Notes: generated from the letters alone by a model not told the origin. A DNA stretch of 33,393 bases from Kiritimatiellia bacterium (GCA_018399555.1 JAGYOL010000013.1:1-33393), one strand, 5' to 3'. Positions 1 through 10,782 are shown, numbered from the stretch's first letter. Made by a program: numbers and translations.

Positions 1-82
1 ATTGTTCAAGAATATCAAAACAAATGTCAAATATCTTAACTACGACCCCGCTTGGTTCCGGCTACGCTGGGTTAGGAGTGTT

Positions 83-958
83 ATGATTCTGAGAAAAAGA
101 GGATTTACTTTAGTTGAGCTGCTGGTGGTAATGTCAATTATCGGTATCCTGGCGGCCGCGTTGACGGTGAGCATGCCCAAAGTGGCTGAGCGCGCGCGTG
201 ATATGAAATGCAAGACCAATTTGAGGAATATCGGTCAGGCCGCGCTGGCCTATGCGGTTAATGTTGAGCATTTTCCGCACGCTTACCCGGGGGAGACCCG
301 TAATTATGAGGCGGGCCGGGGAGTTCGTTACGGAGAGGTCAAGGCGTGGGTGAACTGGACCGGCAATGGTGTCTGGCCGAATTACAGTCCGCAGAAGTCC
401 ATGATGGCGACCCCGATACTCACCGGTGACCTGGGCTATGAAGCGATTACGAATGGGGTTTTGTGGGACTATATCGGCAAGGATGCATCCTCCTATCTGT
501 GCCCGGCCTTTAAAAAACAGGCCGTTGCGCAGGGATTGACCGATATCTGGCGTTCGTATGTGATGAATCGTTTTTTTCACTGGCATAACGGCGACGGCAA
601 CGCCTTTTTCCGGCACAGCGATTTTACCAGAGAGCGCAATTTCACCACCAATAACGGACTACCTCCGATCCAGCGCAGCGCCGAAACCATTCTGATGTTT
701 GCCGAACTGCCAGCAGAACAGATCGACACCTCGACCGATGGCGGTGACGGCGTTCTGGACCCCTACGGCAAGAATGAGCATATCGGTTTTAATCACCGGG
801 TGGGCAAGCGCAATATATCGCATCTCGTTTATGCCGACGGACATGTGGGGGTTCTGCTTGAGCCTTCGGGTGGTTCGCCGCAGGAGCTGGTCAATCTTAC
901 CAAGCAACTCTGCCACGGCGAGCCGCTGGATCGCACCATGATGCAGAGAATGCGCTAG
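83..958 (+). CDS. Type II secretion/prepilin-like protein with N-terminal methylation motif and H-X9-DG-like C-terminus
   Basis: ATG at 83 gives MILRKRGFTLVELLVVMSIIGILAAAL (GFTLxE prepilin motif); C-terminal NISHLVYADGHVGVL typical of DUF1559-like pseudopilins. Track ORF starts at a non-preferred codon at 2. Confidence 0.9.
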   Translation: MILRKRGFTLVELLVVMSIIGILAAALTVSMPKVAERARDMKCKTNLRNIGQAALAYAVNVEHFPHAYPGETRNYEAGRGVRYGEVKAWVNWTGNGVWPNYSPQKSMMATPILTGDLGYEAITNGVLWDYIGKDASSYLCPAFKKQAVAQGLTDIWRSYVMNRFFHWHNGDGNAFFRHSDFTRERNFTTNNGLPPIQRSAETILMFAELPAEQIDTSTDGGDGVLDPYGKNEHIGFNHRVGKRNISHLVYADGHVGVLLEPSGGSPQELVNLTKQLCHGEPLDRTMMQRMR

Positions 959-962
959 GCGG

Positions 963-980
963 TTGGTATATTTTATGCTT
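963..980 (+). promoter_or_regulatory. Candidate sigma-54-like GG-N10-GC promoter upstream of the giant exported protein
   Basis: TTGGTATATTTTATGCTT; GG 965-966 and GC 977-978; one mismatch over 17 nt to the motif at 10765. Confidence 0.45.
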
Positions 981-1027
981 TTTACAGTTTTAAGGAACCT
1001 GAATCATAGATAGTGTGGATTATTGTT

Positions 1028-4000
1028 ATGAGAGGCAACTTCAGGATATCAATTTTATTTTTGAGCTTTTTGTTAGGGTTCAGGGTTTTGGCTTACAATA
1101 CTTTACCCGACAGCCGAATTCTGACATTCGATGACTACGATGATCCGGTCTGGACCCATACCGGTGATCCGGCCCCGGGGTTTATCGGGGTTAATCTTAA
1201 ATACGGAACGGTGCATGAACATAACGCGGGATGGCTGCTTACCAATGTGCGGTCGGGTCACGCCGGATCGTATGGCAGAACCGTGCCCCCTGTGGAGACC
1301 TCAAATTATGCCGCCAACCTGCGCAACGCCGACGGTGCCGAAATCATGTCGCCCTACTATACGGATGGCTTGGGGACGATTAACTTTGATGCTGTGAATT
1401 CAGAATCCGCAACCGCCATCGAGGTGTATATCGCCACCAATATGAATTACAGCGGCGGCGGTTTGGCCGGGATGCAGCCGGAAGAGGATGCCACGCACAC
1501 CTACAACTGGACGCTGATTGAAACAATCGCACTCAACCACAGTGCCAATTTCGGCAGGTACAGTGTCGCGGTAAATTATACGGGCGCAGCACGCTTCAGA
1601 ATCGTGCGACCCTCCGCAGCACCCATATCTTCGCTTGTGGACGATCAGTTCATTGTGGTGGATAACATCCAGGTCTCATATGTGCCGCCCTATGTGGGGT
1701 TGTCGCAAGCAGCTTCCGATCTTACCCCCGCCCCTGATTTTTCCTCGGGATCGCTGACACTGCGTTGCACGGTTGATCACTACAGTGCAGCTCACAGCGA
1801 TTTCAATAACACCACGGTTGAAGTCTGGTATCGGACAGCACCGGAAGCGGAAGGTCTGTTCGGGGATTGGAACACTCTGCCGGCCGATTATGTTGCAGGC
1901 ACGGGCGACGCCAACGGGAATGGGCGGGAATATGAGGTGATCATCGCTCTGGCGAAAGAGGGTGCAATCGAGTATTACTACTCCTGCAGCTTTGACGGCC
2001 ATTTTGTTCCGCAGGACTATACCGACACCGGTTACGACTATCCCTACTCCTCCGAATCGCTTGCACCGCAGCACCTCTATGCGGACGGCATGAATGGCAA
2101 TACACCTTTCAGCGACGAGTGGGCCTTCGGCTCCACTCCGCCTGTAACCGAACTGCCGAACAGCCGAATTCTGATATTGAATGACTACACCGATCCGAGA
2201 TGGACTCATCAAGGTGATGACTCCCCTGTATTTCTGGGAAAGGCTCTGCGCAACGGCACCTATCACTTCGATGATAACGGCTGGATACTCAGTGATGCCC
2301 GCTTTGGATTCGCCGGCAGTTATGGACGGATAGTTCCTCCGGTTGAGGGTTCCCCGCCGTTCTCTCTGTTCCCGCTTACAATTCCGACCAACAATGCCTG
2401 CTGTTTCAGAAATGTCGCGGGGGGATATATTGAGTCGCCGTACTATGAGGGCGGAGTGGGAACGGTGTATTTTGAGGCGGTGAATTCTGAAGCGGCCTCC
2501 AGCGTGAAAGTGTATTGGGCTACGGATATGGATCTGACCAACACGCCGACATATATCGAACATGCCCCTATTATGCCGGAGGAGGGTGGAGGCTATGTTT
2601 ACAACTGGCGGCTCCTGGATGACGTTGAGCTGAACTACTCTGTTTCGGGTGAATTTGCGCGATATCGCAGAAAACTCAACTACCGTGCTCCGGTAAAGTT
2701 TAAAATTGTGCGCCCGACGAGAGAGTCAATCAGCTCAGATCAGGACGACCAGTTTGTAGTGGTTGACAATGTCAGAATTTCGCCGCCGCCGGCGGATGTG
2801 ATTATAACCCGCTCCGAAGTGGTCAATAATCCCGGATATCCGAATGCCAATCAAGAGTTCACCGTGCGCTGTACTGTCGATAATGCCGACCTGAATGAGC
2901 CTACCGAGATGCGCTCTGTCTTTCTGGTGTCGCGTTGGCGCTATCTCGACCAGACGGTACAGGAGTGGCAGACCAATAAGATGGATTATGTGCAGGGGAG
3001 CGGTGATGCCGATGACAACGGCGAGGTTTATCGGATCACTGTGCCGCAGGTCGGCCAGGAGGGCGACCTGGAGTATTATTTCACCTGCTTCTTCGGCGGT
3101 TTCGTCTATGAATCGCCCGATTATACCGAAAGCGGCGTAAATTATCCCTATCCCACCGAGAATCTTTCGCCGCGCACTCTGCGTCAGACGGGGCCGGGCA
3201 TGGGCGACTGGAGCATTCGTCTGCGCCCCTATGATTCCCGCTACGGAGCGGTTTATATCGTTGCCGATCAGTATGAAGAGCCGATCGGGATGCGACTGGT
3301 GGGTGACTACCAGTGGCAGGGGATGGTGCCGCTGCCGCTGATATCACCGACTAATCTGACCTGGTGCCTGATGGCCGAGAAAGAACATCTGGACGGCGAG
3401 ACGAGTTTCGAGACAAACCGGCTTTACTGGGCGAACTCGGTTCCCTTTACCGGAGCCGTGCCGACGCTGCCGTACGGCGGACTTTGTGCGGAAACCAACA
3501 GTGCCGCGCGCACCGAGATCGCCGTGACAGACGGCGGCTATATGGAGGTGAATTTCAATACGGAAACCCTCGAATTTCTGGTCAACCGTGCCGAGTATCA
3601 GAACTTCAACGACTGGACATCCCGCGATGAATATTTTTCCGACAGCAGCGGACAGGTTGACAAACAGCGTTTTGAAAACACCTTCAATGAGTGGGAAATC
3701 AGCGAGGAGGATGTCTTCATAGAACCCTTTACCTCGCTGAGTGTAACGGATTTCAATTACAAACGCGAACCGTTTGCAACACCGTCCGACTGGGTCGGAG
3801 GCAGTGCCCGCTATGCGCAGGAGAGAACCCTCGATCTATTCTACAAGCCCGCGGGTATTCTGGACTACCGTAACCTGGCACTGCGTCTGCGTGGCGGTGA
3901 TCCGATTCTGGGCCTGGGATATGTCTATAATCAGGTTGCCGCACTGCCCGACGGATTGAAAGAGGTCAGATTCAAGGCACGCATCGGCCAGAGCACCGAT

Positions 4001-7000
4001 AATTTCGATATCAGCTACTATAAGAACAGCTTTACAGAGTTCAACTACGTTTTTCAAGCCAGTGTACGATGTGGAAAAATATCACCGGAAAACCCCTCTA
4101 TCTCGGTTGTCGGCTACTACTCCGATCCAGGCCAGTTTTATGAGTTACGGGTTACGCAGATCGAAGATGGCCGCGATACCGAGAACAACTTCCAGGACAA
4201 ACGTGTCGAACTGGCTCTGTACAAATGGGTCGGCGGCGTTTCAACCCGTCTGGGCAACAGTCAATTCTATAACAATTTCAATATGAAGGAAACAACACTT
4301 CCGATCAGAATCGGCTTCTACAATGTCAGCTCATCCCAAACACGCATCAAATGCTCCTATGGAACTGCCAGCTTCACCCGGCTGGATTCTTCCAGTCCGC
4401 TCACAATGGGATCGTTCGGTGTGCTTTCATCCGAATGTGAAGCTTATTTTGCGGCTATGAGGACGTATGTGGCCAACTCGGATGCCGATCCGGCCAATAC
4501 GTCGTATGCGGCCCTGATGACAGCGTCTGACTGGTTTACGCCGCTGAATGTCTATGAATACAGACCGTCGGGCAATCCGGAAGGAATCTACAAGATCATA
4601 CCCGATCAGAAGCTCGATATATATCTGCAGCCGGCTGACTACGAGACAACCACCGGAGCGTCGGCACCCGGCACCCTCGACTGGGTTCTGCACAGTCAGG
4701 AGACGGTCGCTAACTTCGAGTATGAAGAGATAGTCCTGGAGCTGAACAACTGGCAGGCTAATTATGTCCTGCTGCAGGTCGGTGCGGGCGGTAATGATGT
4801 GGCCGTCGATGAGTTGCAGCTCACCTCCTGGCACGGCAAAAAAATAGGAATCGGCGACATCGACGATGACGAGTGGTACACTGCCGAGGGCTGGGTTGTG
4901 CCGGATCTGACCGCTCCGGATATCACCAACAACCTGATGCGCCTTGATCTGACACGGGCAGATCCGGATGTGGATCAGGCGATCAGATCGCGCTATCTGG
5001 ATAACGGACTGGGCATGGTCGAGTTCAATTACAGGGTGATCACCCCTCCGGCCCGTATAACCGTTCAACACTCCCGCGAGTATGATCAGAATGATTGGTA
5101 CGATGTGAAATCGTTCTATGTTTCCAATGTGACGGACTGGGCGCACGCTTCGGCCTATCTGGGTTCCAGTACCAACGGGTATTTCCGCGTTCTAAACAAC
5201 CGTGAGGGCGGTTACGCCAATGCAGTGGTTGAGTTTGACAATGTGATCGTCTGGGATGAACCCTATGTGGATATCACATCCTGGAAAGCCTACAACACGC
5301 AGATAACTTCGACCGATCCACAACGTCTGCTGCTCGACGAGGGTAAGAGCTGCTACCTGAACAACAGCTATACCGACCAGGTCGATCCCACGCCGCTCGA
5401 TCGCGACGCGCCCAACCTTCAGAGCCCGGTCCTTGTCAACGGTTTCGGCAAGCTCTCACTGCTGGCCAGAGCTTATGAACCCGGTGAACCGGTGTCGGTC
5501 TATGTGTACGCCTCCACAAATGGCTGGCACCTGCCGGTCGATGAGTGGCCTCTTATCCACACCTTCGCCGATATTGACCATGAATACTATAAGCCGTACA
5601 GCTACAAACCGGTGGACGGCAGTATGTATGACGCCATCCGGCTTGAAACCGTCGCCGGAGTCGGCTTAAAACGCGCCTGCATCGATGAGGTTGTGATTTC
5701 CGAACCGGTCTACCCGGGCTTCGATATCGTCAATGTGAATCTCAGGCTGATGGAGCGCGACGGCAGTTTCGGCAGCCGCACACAGCCTCTGCCCTTCGAG
5801 GATGTCCATCTGGAGGCGACGCTGGCCAATCAGCAGCTTTCACCGTCGAACATAGTTCTGTATGTCAGTTACTATATCGGTGACGATATCTGGGGTGCGG
5901 AGAACTGGTTCAACTCGCCGGAAACGGTGACCAAGCGGATGCATCAGGTGGTCGGTGAGCCCAACCGGTATGAGACGCGGGATGATGACGGCGGTATCAT
6001 CGGCCTGCCGCAGAGTCAGATCGGCGGCATAACCGGAACCGATGCAGGCGAGGTCGTGCAGTATCGGGTCTGGGCCAGCTATATGGGAGGTATCCCCCTC
6101 TATGAATATCAGGAGATATTCATCAACCCCGTCTGGTACTACCCGGTCAACTTTAATGTCTCGCGTGCCGCCGAGGGCTGGTCACCATATTATATCGTTT
6201 ACAGCGTGCCGCCTGCCACAGTCTGGGTCAACGAGGTCAATGGCAGCGATCTGATCTGGGACAGCAGCTTTACAACCCAGCATGGAATCTGGGAGAATGC
6301 CTACATTGAAATCGCAGTGCCGGCCTGGCTTGATCTGGGCGGATGGAAGATCGATCTCGTGACCGGCAGCAGCTATAACAACCATACCATACAGATTCCG
6401 CCCGGGCTGCCCCAGCAGGTGGCGGTCACAAACGGCTACGCTTTCTTTGTCATCGCCGAGGCCATTCCTCCCTACCAGCAGACACCCGCACTGCCCAAGG
6501 TCGATTTCGCCTACGCCGGCCTGGCATCACTGATGCCGCAGATTGTGCCGGGCGGTATCCGCCTGCGTCGTCCCGAGGGCATGTATGAGCAGACAATCGC
6601 TTACGACGACGCCACCTGGAATACCGGCGGCGATTTCTACGACGGCAGTGTCTGGGCCGCTAACGATCCGGAAGGCTTCTTCACCTATGTCGGAGCCGAG
6701 AAGAATGAAGGCTCGCTCTCACGGGTCGGCCAGGGTGACTCAACCAACAGCTGGGTTTATCCGCTCTTCCCCGAATGGGGACAGGAAGATCCGAATTTCG
6801 CTCTGAACTACACCCCGGGTATGCCGAACGGAGCCCAGTGGCTGCCGGATGGCGACGAGTTGTTCCCCGGCACATCCAATGTGATGATCCGCTCGAATAT
6901 CACTCAGCTGCGTGCCAGTCAGAACGGCAAACGTGTGCTTGACTATTCGCTGCGGATGAGGGTCGGCTCACAGACCAACATCACCTACGATGTTGATTCC

Positions 7001-7630
7001 TGGTATCGGCTTGTGTCGGTTACCTCGAACGGTTTTGAGCAACTTCCGCCCGAGAGTGCCTTAACCGAGTACACCTACGGACTGAATAATATCGCCGGTG
7101 ATGTCCATCTGCAGGCTACTATCAATCTGCGTGAGGATCTGATCAATTATCAGGGCGACTCGTCGGTGTTGAACTGGATCATGGGCTTCCCCGAAGCACC
7201 GCTGGTGCCGATGTTCTACAACGGACGCGAACTGAGTCTCAAGGAGCAGTTCTGGCTGGACGCCAATCCGACTGCCTCCAATGAGTTCGCCTGCGTGATT
7301 CGTGATTTCGAATTCGACGACCAGACCAATCTGCATGTCAGGGTTGAAATGCGTCTCAATGACAACAACATGACCAATATTCAGGGCGACGCCGTGTTGA
7401 AGCTGGAGTCAAAAGAGGATATGCTCGCTGAAGAATGGGATATGATCAAACAGTTTTATCTCACTCCGGATTCGTTTGACATCAACAATCAGTGTCATAT
7501 GGTAATTAACAATCCTTTCGGATTCATTATCACCAATTATGGACGCGAAAGCTTCTTTATGCGCATTGTGATCGAACATCAGGATCCGCGTGTCAGAATC
7601 TACGAACTTGAAAATGAGCCCCCTGATTGA
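1028..7630 (+). CDS. Giant (~2200 aa) exported protein with tandem N-terminal domain duplication and a lamin-tail-like (LTD) domain near the C-terminus
   Basis: Single long ORF; ATG 1028 gives signal-peptide-like MRGNFRISILFLSFLLGFRVLA (GTG at 1013 also possible). LPDSRILTFDDY... and LPNSRILILNDY... repeat units; VWVNEVNG...GGWKI...GSLSRVGQ...TPGMPNG resembles LTD. Confidence 0.85.
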   Translation: MRGNFRISILFLSFLLGFRVLAYNTLPDSRILTFDDYDDPVWTHTGDPAPGFIGVNLKYGTVHEHNAGWLLTNVRSGHAGSYGRTVPPVETSNYAANLRNADGAEIMSPYYTDGLGTINFDAVNSESATAIEVYIATNMNYSGGGLAGMQPEEDATHTYNWTLIETIALNHSANFGRYSVAVNYTGAARFRIVRPSAAPISSLVDDQFIVVDNIQVSYVPPYVGLSQAASDLTPAPDFSSGSLTLRCTVDHYSAAHSDFNNTTVEVWYRTAPEAEGLFGDWNTLPADYVAGTGDANGNGREYEVIIALAKEGAIEYYYSCSFDGHFVPQDYTDTGYDYPYSSESLAPQHLYADGMNGNTPFSDEWAFGSTPPVTELPNSRILILNDYTDPRWTHQGDDSPVFLGKALRNGTYHFDDNGWILSDARFGFAGSYGRIVPPVEGSPPFSLFPLTIPTNNACCFRNVAGGYIESPYYEGGVGTVYFEAVNSEAASSVKVYWATDMDLTNTPTYIEHAPIMPEEGGGYVYNWRLLDDVELNYSVSGEFARYRRKLNYRAPVKFKIVRPTRESISSDQDDQFVVVDNVRISPPPADVIITRSEVVNNPGYPNANQEFTVRCTVDNADLNEPTEMRSVFLVSRWRYLDQTVQEWQTNKMDYVQGSGDADDNGEVYRITVPQVGQEGDLEYYFTCFFGGFVYESPDYTESGVNYPYPTENLSPRTLRQTGPGMGDWSIRLRPYDSRYGAVYIVADQYEEPIGMRLVGDYQWQGMVPLPLISPTNLTWCLMAEKEHLDGETSFETNRLYWANSVPFTGAVPTLPYGGLCAETNSAARTEIAVTDGGYMEVNFNTETLEFLVNRAEYQNFNDWTSRDEYFSDSSGQVDKQRFENTFNEWEISEEDVFIEPFTSLSVTDFNYKREPFATPSDWVGGSARYAQERTLDLFYKPAGILDYRNLALRLRGGDPILGLGYVYNQVAALPDGLKEVRFKARIGQSTDNFDISYYKNSFTEFNYVFQASVRCGKISPENPSISVVGYYSDPGQFYELRVTQIEDGRDTENNFQDKRVELALYKWVGGVSTRLGNSQFYNNFNMKETTLPIRIGFYNVSSSQTRIKCSYGTASFTRLDSSSPLTMGSFGVLSSECEAYFAAMRTYVANSDADPANTSYAALMTASDWFTPLNVYEYRPSGNPEGIYKIIPDQKLDIYLQPADYETTTGASAPGTLDWVLHSQETVANFEYEEIVLELNNWQANYVLLQVGAGGNDVAVDELQLTSWHGKKIGIGDIDDDEWYTAEGWVVPDLTAPDITNNLMRLDLTRADPDVDQAIRSRYLDNGLGMVEFNYRVITPPARITVQHSREYDQNDWYDVKSFYVSNVTDWAHASAYLGSSTNGYFRVLNNREGGYANAVVEFDNVIVWDEPYVDITSWKAYNTQITSTDPQRLLLDEGKSCYLNNSYTDQVDPTPLDRDAPNLQSPVLVNGFGKLSLLARAYEPGEPVSVYVYASTNGWHLPVDEWPLIHTFADIDHEYYKPYSYKPVDGSMYDAIRLETVAGVGLKRACIDEVVISEPVYPGFDIVNVNLRLMERDGSFGSRTQPLPFEDVHLEATLANQQLSPSNIVLYVSYYIGDDIWGAENWFNSPETVTKRMHQVVGEPNRYETRDDDGGIIGLPQSQIGGITGTDAGEVVQYRVWASYMGGIPLYEYQEIFINPVWYYPVNFNVSRAAEGWSPYYIVYSVPPATVWVNEVNGSDLIWDSSFTTQHGIWENAYIEIAVPAWLDLGGWKIDLVTGSSYNNHTIQIPPGLPQQVAVTNGYAFFVIAEAIPPYQQTPALPKVDFAYAGLASLMPQIVPGGIRLRRPEGMYEQTIAYDDATWNTGGDFYDGSVWAANDPEGFFTYVGAEKNEGSLSRVGQGDSTNSWVYPLFPEWGQEDPNFALNYTPGMPNGAQWLPDGDELFPGTSNVMIRSNITQLRASQNGKRVLDYSLRMRVGSQTNITYDVDSWYRLVSVTSNGFEQLPPESALTEYTYGLNNIAGDVHLQATINLREDLINYQGDSSVLNWIMGFPEAPLVPMFYNGRELSLKEQFWLDANPTASNEFACVIRDFEFDDQTNLHVRVEMRLNDNNMTNIQGDAVLKLESKEDMLAEEWDMIKQFYLTPDSFDINNQCHMVINNPFGFIITNYGRESFFMRIVIEHQDPRVRIYELENEPPD

Positions 7631-7648
7631 GAAGTGCCGCTGACATTA

Positions 7649-7682
7649 GCAGTTTGTCAGACTTTTAAGTCCGACAAACTGC
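7649..7682. terminator. Long inverted repeat downstream of the giant ORF (possible terminator or stem-loop)
   Basis: GCAGTTTGTCaGACTtttaAGTCcGACAAACTGC, about 14 paired positions with one mismatch; no T-tract directly adjacent. Confidence 0.5.
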
Positions 7683-7792
7683 CAGACGCCAATCCCGCAG
7701 GGAGGGATCGCTGATTTTCAGTAAAAAAGCTGAAAAATAACGCGGTTTCAAGTTTTGCTGACGGCTGGAATCGCGGAATGTGTCCGGCGATT

Positions 7793-7933
7793 TTATCGGC
7801 TCCTGATCACCATTGTGAGATAGCCCAGTACCAGCAGAAAAATAATGAGAAGGATGGTCCGGCGCTCGGCAGGAGTCGTTTCAACCCGTATTCTGTTATA
7901 CAGAGACGCTGCTATGCTCGAAAGTCTGCGCAT
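7793..7933 (-). CDS. Small single-pass membrane protein, 46 aa (not in supplied ORF track)
   Basis: Minus-strand translation MRRLSSIAASLYNRIRVETTPAERRTILLIIFLLVLGYLTMVIRSR*; one hydrophobic helix with basic flanks; GGTGA 4 nt upstream of ATG. Confidence 0.5.
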   Translation of the reverse strand: MRRLSSIAASLYNRIRVETTPAERRTILLIIFLLVLGYLTMVIRSR

Positions 7934-8025
7934 TTGTTCACCAAAAGCAGAGTGTTACAATCTCCGCTGTGGATATCCTCATATCATTGTGATACCATAC
8001 CTGCCTTTAAAACCGAAGGTCGACT

Positions 8026-10596
8026 ATGCAAATAAGAGAATATGATTTTACCGCAATAGAGCAGAAATGGCAACGCTACTGGGAAGTTAACAAAACCTTC
8101 AAAAGCGAAGATTTTGTCGCAGACAAACCTAAATTCTACTGTCTCGATATGTTCCCGTATCCCAGCGGCGCCGGACTGCACGTCGGTCATCCCGAGGGTT
8201 ATACCGCAACCGATATACTTTGCCGCTACAAGCGCATGCGTGGATTTAATGTACTGCATCCCATGGGGTGGGATGCCTTCGGCCTGCCCGCGGAGCAATA
8301 TGCGGTTGAGACCGGAACTCACCCGGCTGTGACAACCACGAAAAACATCGATAATTTCCGTAAGCAGATCAAGGCTCTCGGCTTCAGCTATGACTGGGAT
8401 CGCGAAATCAATACGACCGATCCCGGTTATTATAAATGGACACAGTGGATTTTCGAGAAGCTGTATGAGAAGGGGCTGGCCTATATCGCCGAAGTTCCGG
8501 TCAACTGGTGCCCGGCACTGGGTACCGTGCTGGCCAATGAGGAGGTTATAGACGGGCGTAGCGAACGGGGCGACCACCCGGTTGAACGGCGTCCCATGCG
8601 TCAATGGATGCTGCGTATCACCGAGTATGCCGAACGGCTGCTGCATGATCTCGATGCTCTGGATTGGCCCGAAGGTATCAAGGAGATGCAACGTAACTGG
8701 ATCGGTAAATCAAGCGGTGCCGAGGTTGATTTTGAAATCGCCGGCGTGCCCGAAAAGATGACCGTCTACACTACACGACCGGATACCCTCTTCGGGGCCA
8801 CCTACCTCGTTCTCGCACCTGAACATCCCCTGGTTGGAAGAGTTACAACCGCCGACCGGCGCGATGCCGTGCGGAACTACTGCCGTGCGGCCGCCAATAA
8901 AAGCGATATGGACCGTACCGAGCTGAACACCGCTAAGAGCGGTGTGTTTACAGGTGCTTGCGCAATCAACCCCGTGACCGGAAATGAGATACCGATCTGG
9001 ATCGCCGATTATGTTCTGATCAGTTACGGCACCGGCAGCATCATGGCTGTACCCGCCCATGACACACGCGATTTCGAGTTTGCACAGAAATTCAACCTTC
9101 CGATTAAGTGCATCATCGCGCCCGATGCCGGCGAATGCGCCGCCGCCGGAGTCAACACGGAGGATGTGCTGGCCGGTAGGGTCTGCTGGAGCGGTGACGG
9201 AACAATGATCCACTCCGCTAACGACCGGGGACTCGATATCAACGGACTCGCGGTGAAGGATTCCAAACAGCGCACAATCGAATGGCTCGAATCACAGGGC
9301 CTCGGACAGGCGTCGGTTCAGTATAAATTGCGCGACTGGCTTTTCAGCCGCCAGCGTTACTGGGGTGAGCCCTTTCCTGTGATCCACCTGGAGGATGGCA
9401 GCACGCGACTGGTGCCGGTCGATGATTTGCCGCTAACGCTGCCCGAAATGGCGGATTTCAAGCCCGGTGCCGACGGTGAACCGCCGCTGGCCAAAGCCGC
9501 TGACTGGCTGGAATATATCGACCCGCAATCCGGTTTGAGAGGACGACGTGAAACTAATACTATGCCGCAGTGGGCCGGTTCCTGCTGGTACTATCTGCGT
9601 TATCTTGACCCGCGTAATGAGCAGGCGGCGTTCGACTCGGATTTGGAGAAATACTGGATGCCGGTTGATCTTTACGTCGGCGGAGCGGAACACGCAGTAC
9701 TGCATCTGCTCTATGCCCGTTTCTGGCACAAGGTCCTTTTTGATCTGGGATATGTTTCAACATCCGAGCCCTTCCGGAAGCTGGTCAACCAGGGTATGAT
9801 TCTCGGCATATCATATAAGGACAGCCGCGGTGCCCTGGTGCCCATGGACAGTGTTGAAATTCGACCGGACGGCACCTTTCACAGAGAGAGCGGTGAGAAG
9901 CTGATCGAGTTTCCCGCCAAGATGTCGAAGTCGCTGAAGAATGTGGTCAACCCGGATGATATCATCCGGGAGTACGGTGCCGACAGTATGCGCCTCTATG
10001 AGATGTTTATGGGACCGCTGGAGTCGGTTAAGCCCTGGAACACCAAGGGAGTCGAAGGGGTCTTCCGCTTTCTGAAACGCTCACACCGTATGATCACAAC
10101 CCAGACGCTGGTAGTAGAGCCTCTTGCGGATGAAGAGTTGCGGATTCTGCACGGCACGATAAAAAAGGTCACAGATGATCTCGAGTCGATGAATTTCAAT
10201 ACCGCCATCAGCCAGATGATGATCTTCATCAACCACTTTGCCGGTGCAAATAAAAAACTGAATCGCCAGGCAGCTGAAATTTATACTCTGCTGCTCGCAC
10301 CTTTCGCCCCGCATCTGGGTGAGGAGCTCTGGCAGTTTCTGGGACATGCCGAAACACTGGCCTACGCCGAATGGCCGCATTATGATGAGTCTGTCCTGAA
10401 AGTACGGCAGGTCGAGATTCTGGTTCAGTTTAAAGGTAAACCCAAATCACGCATTATGATGGATGCCGATGTCGACCAGCAGACCATGCGCGAGATTGCT
10501 TTGCAGGATGAAGCGGTGCAGGCCGCCGTTCAAGGCCGAAAAATCGTGAAGGTCATCTGTGTTCCCAACCGTTTGGTTAATATCGTCGCGCTCTGA
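8026..10596 (+). CDS. leuS: Leucyl-tRNA synthetase
   Basis: [12 protein letters not shown] (HIGH region), [35 protein letters not shown], editing-domain [27 protein letters not shown] (KMSKS). Confidence 0.98.
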   Translation: MQIREYDFTAIEQKWQRYWEVNKTFKSEDFVADKPKFYCLDMFPYPSGAGLHVGHPEGYTATDILCRYKRMRGFNVLHPMGWDAFGLPAEQYAVETGTHPAVTTTKNIDNFRKQIKALGFSYDWDREINTTDPGYYKWTQWIFEKLYEKGLAYIAEVPVNWCPALGTVLANEEVIDGRSERGDHPVERRPMRQWMLRITEYAERLLHDLDALDWPEGIKEMQRNWIGKSSGAEVDFEIAGVPEKMTVYTTRPDTLFGATYLVLAPEHPLVGRVTTADRRDAVRNYCRAAANKSDMDRTELNTAKSGVFTGACAINPVTGNEIPIWIADYVLISYGTGSIMAVPAHDTRDFEFAQKFNLPIKCIIAPDAGECAAAGVNTEDVLAGRVCWSGDGTMIHSANDRGLDINGLAVKDSKQRTIEWLESQGLGQASVQYKLRDWLFSRQRYWGEPFPVIHLEDGSTRLVPVDDLPLTLPEMADFKPGADGEPPLAKAADWLEYIDPQSGLRGRRETNTMPQWAGSCWYYLRYLDPRNEQAAFDSDLEKYWMPVDLYVGGAEHAVLHLLYARFWHKVLFDLGYVSTSEPFRKLVNQGMILGISYKDSRGALVPMDSVEIRPDGTFHRESGEKLIEFPAKMSKSLKNVVNPDDIIREYGADSMRLYEMFMGPLESVKPWNTKGVEGVFRFLKRSHRMITTQTLVVEPLADEELRILHGTIKKVTDDLESMNFNTAISQMMIFINHFAGANKKLNRQAAEIYTLLLAPFAPHLGEELWQFLGHAETLAYAEWPHYDESVLKVRQVEILVQFKGKPKSRIMMDADVDQQTMREIALQDEAVQAAVQGRKIVKVICVPNRLVNIVAL

Positions 10597-10764
10597 GCTG
10601 CGCCGACGTAGCCGGAACCTGTGTCCGCCGTGTAGCTCAGCAGTATGAGACATGAGACAAAATGACTCTGCGAAATGAGACAGAGATATCCCGTACACAG
10701 TTAAAACGGGAGTGAATATCGAGCTGATCAGTTGAATCAGAGGTATTTTTGCCGGTTGAATCCG

Positions 10765-10782
10765 CTGGTATATTTTCTGCTT
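10765..10782 (+). promoter_or_regulatory. Candidate sigma-54-like GG-N10-GC promoter upstream of the Zn peptidase
   Basis: CTGGTATATTTTCTGCTT; GG 10767-10768 and GC 10779-10780. Confidence 0.45.

Noticed and set aside
52-71. GG-N10-GC spacing upstream of the prepilin ATG
   Set aside because: Too close to the start codon and a poor match outside GG/GC; likely chance.
1676-2563. 295-aa minus-strand ORF inside the giant exported protein gene
   Set aside because: Antisense to a well-supported CDS, no domain or RBS; shadow ORF.
7984-8691. 235-aa minus-strand ORF overlapping leuS
   Set aside because: Antisense to the conserved LeuRS N-terminus; no support.
10630-10650. GCCGTGTAGCTCAGCAGTATGAG resembles a tRNA 5' half (D-arm)
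   Set aside because: No anticodon arm, T-arm or matching acceptor follows; cannot be folded as a tRNA.
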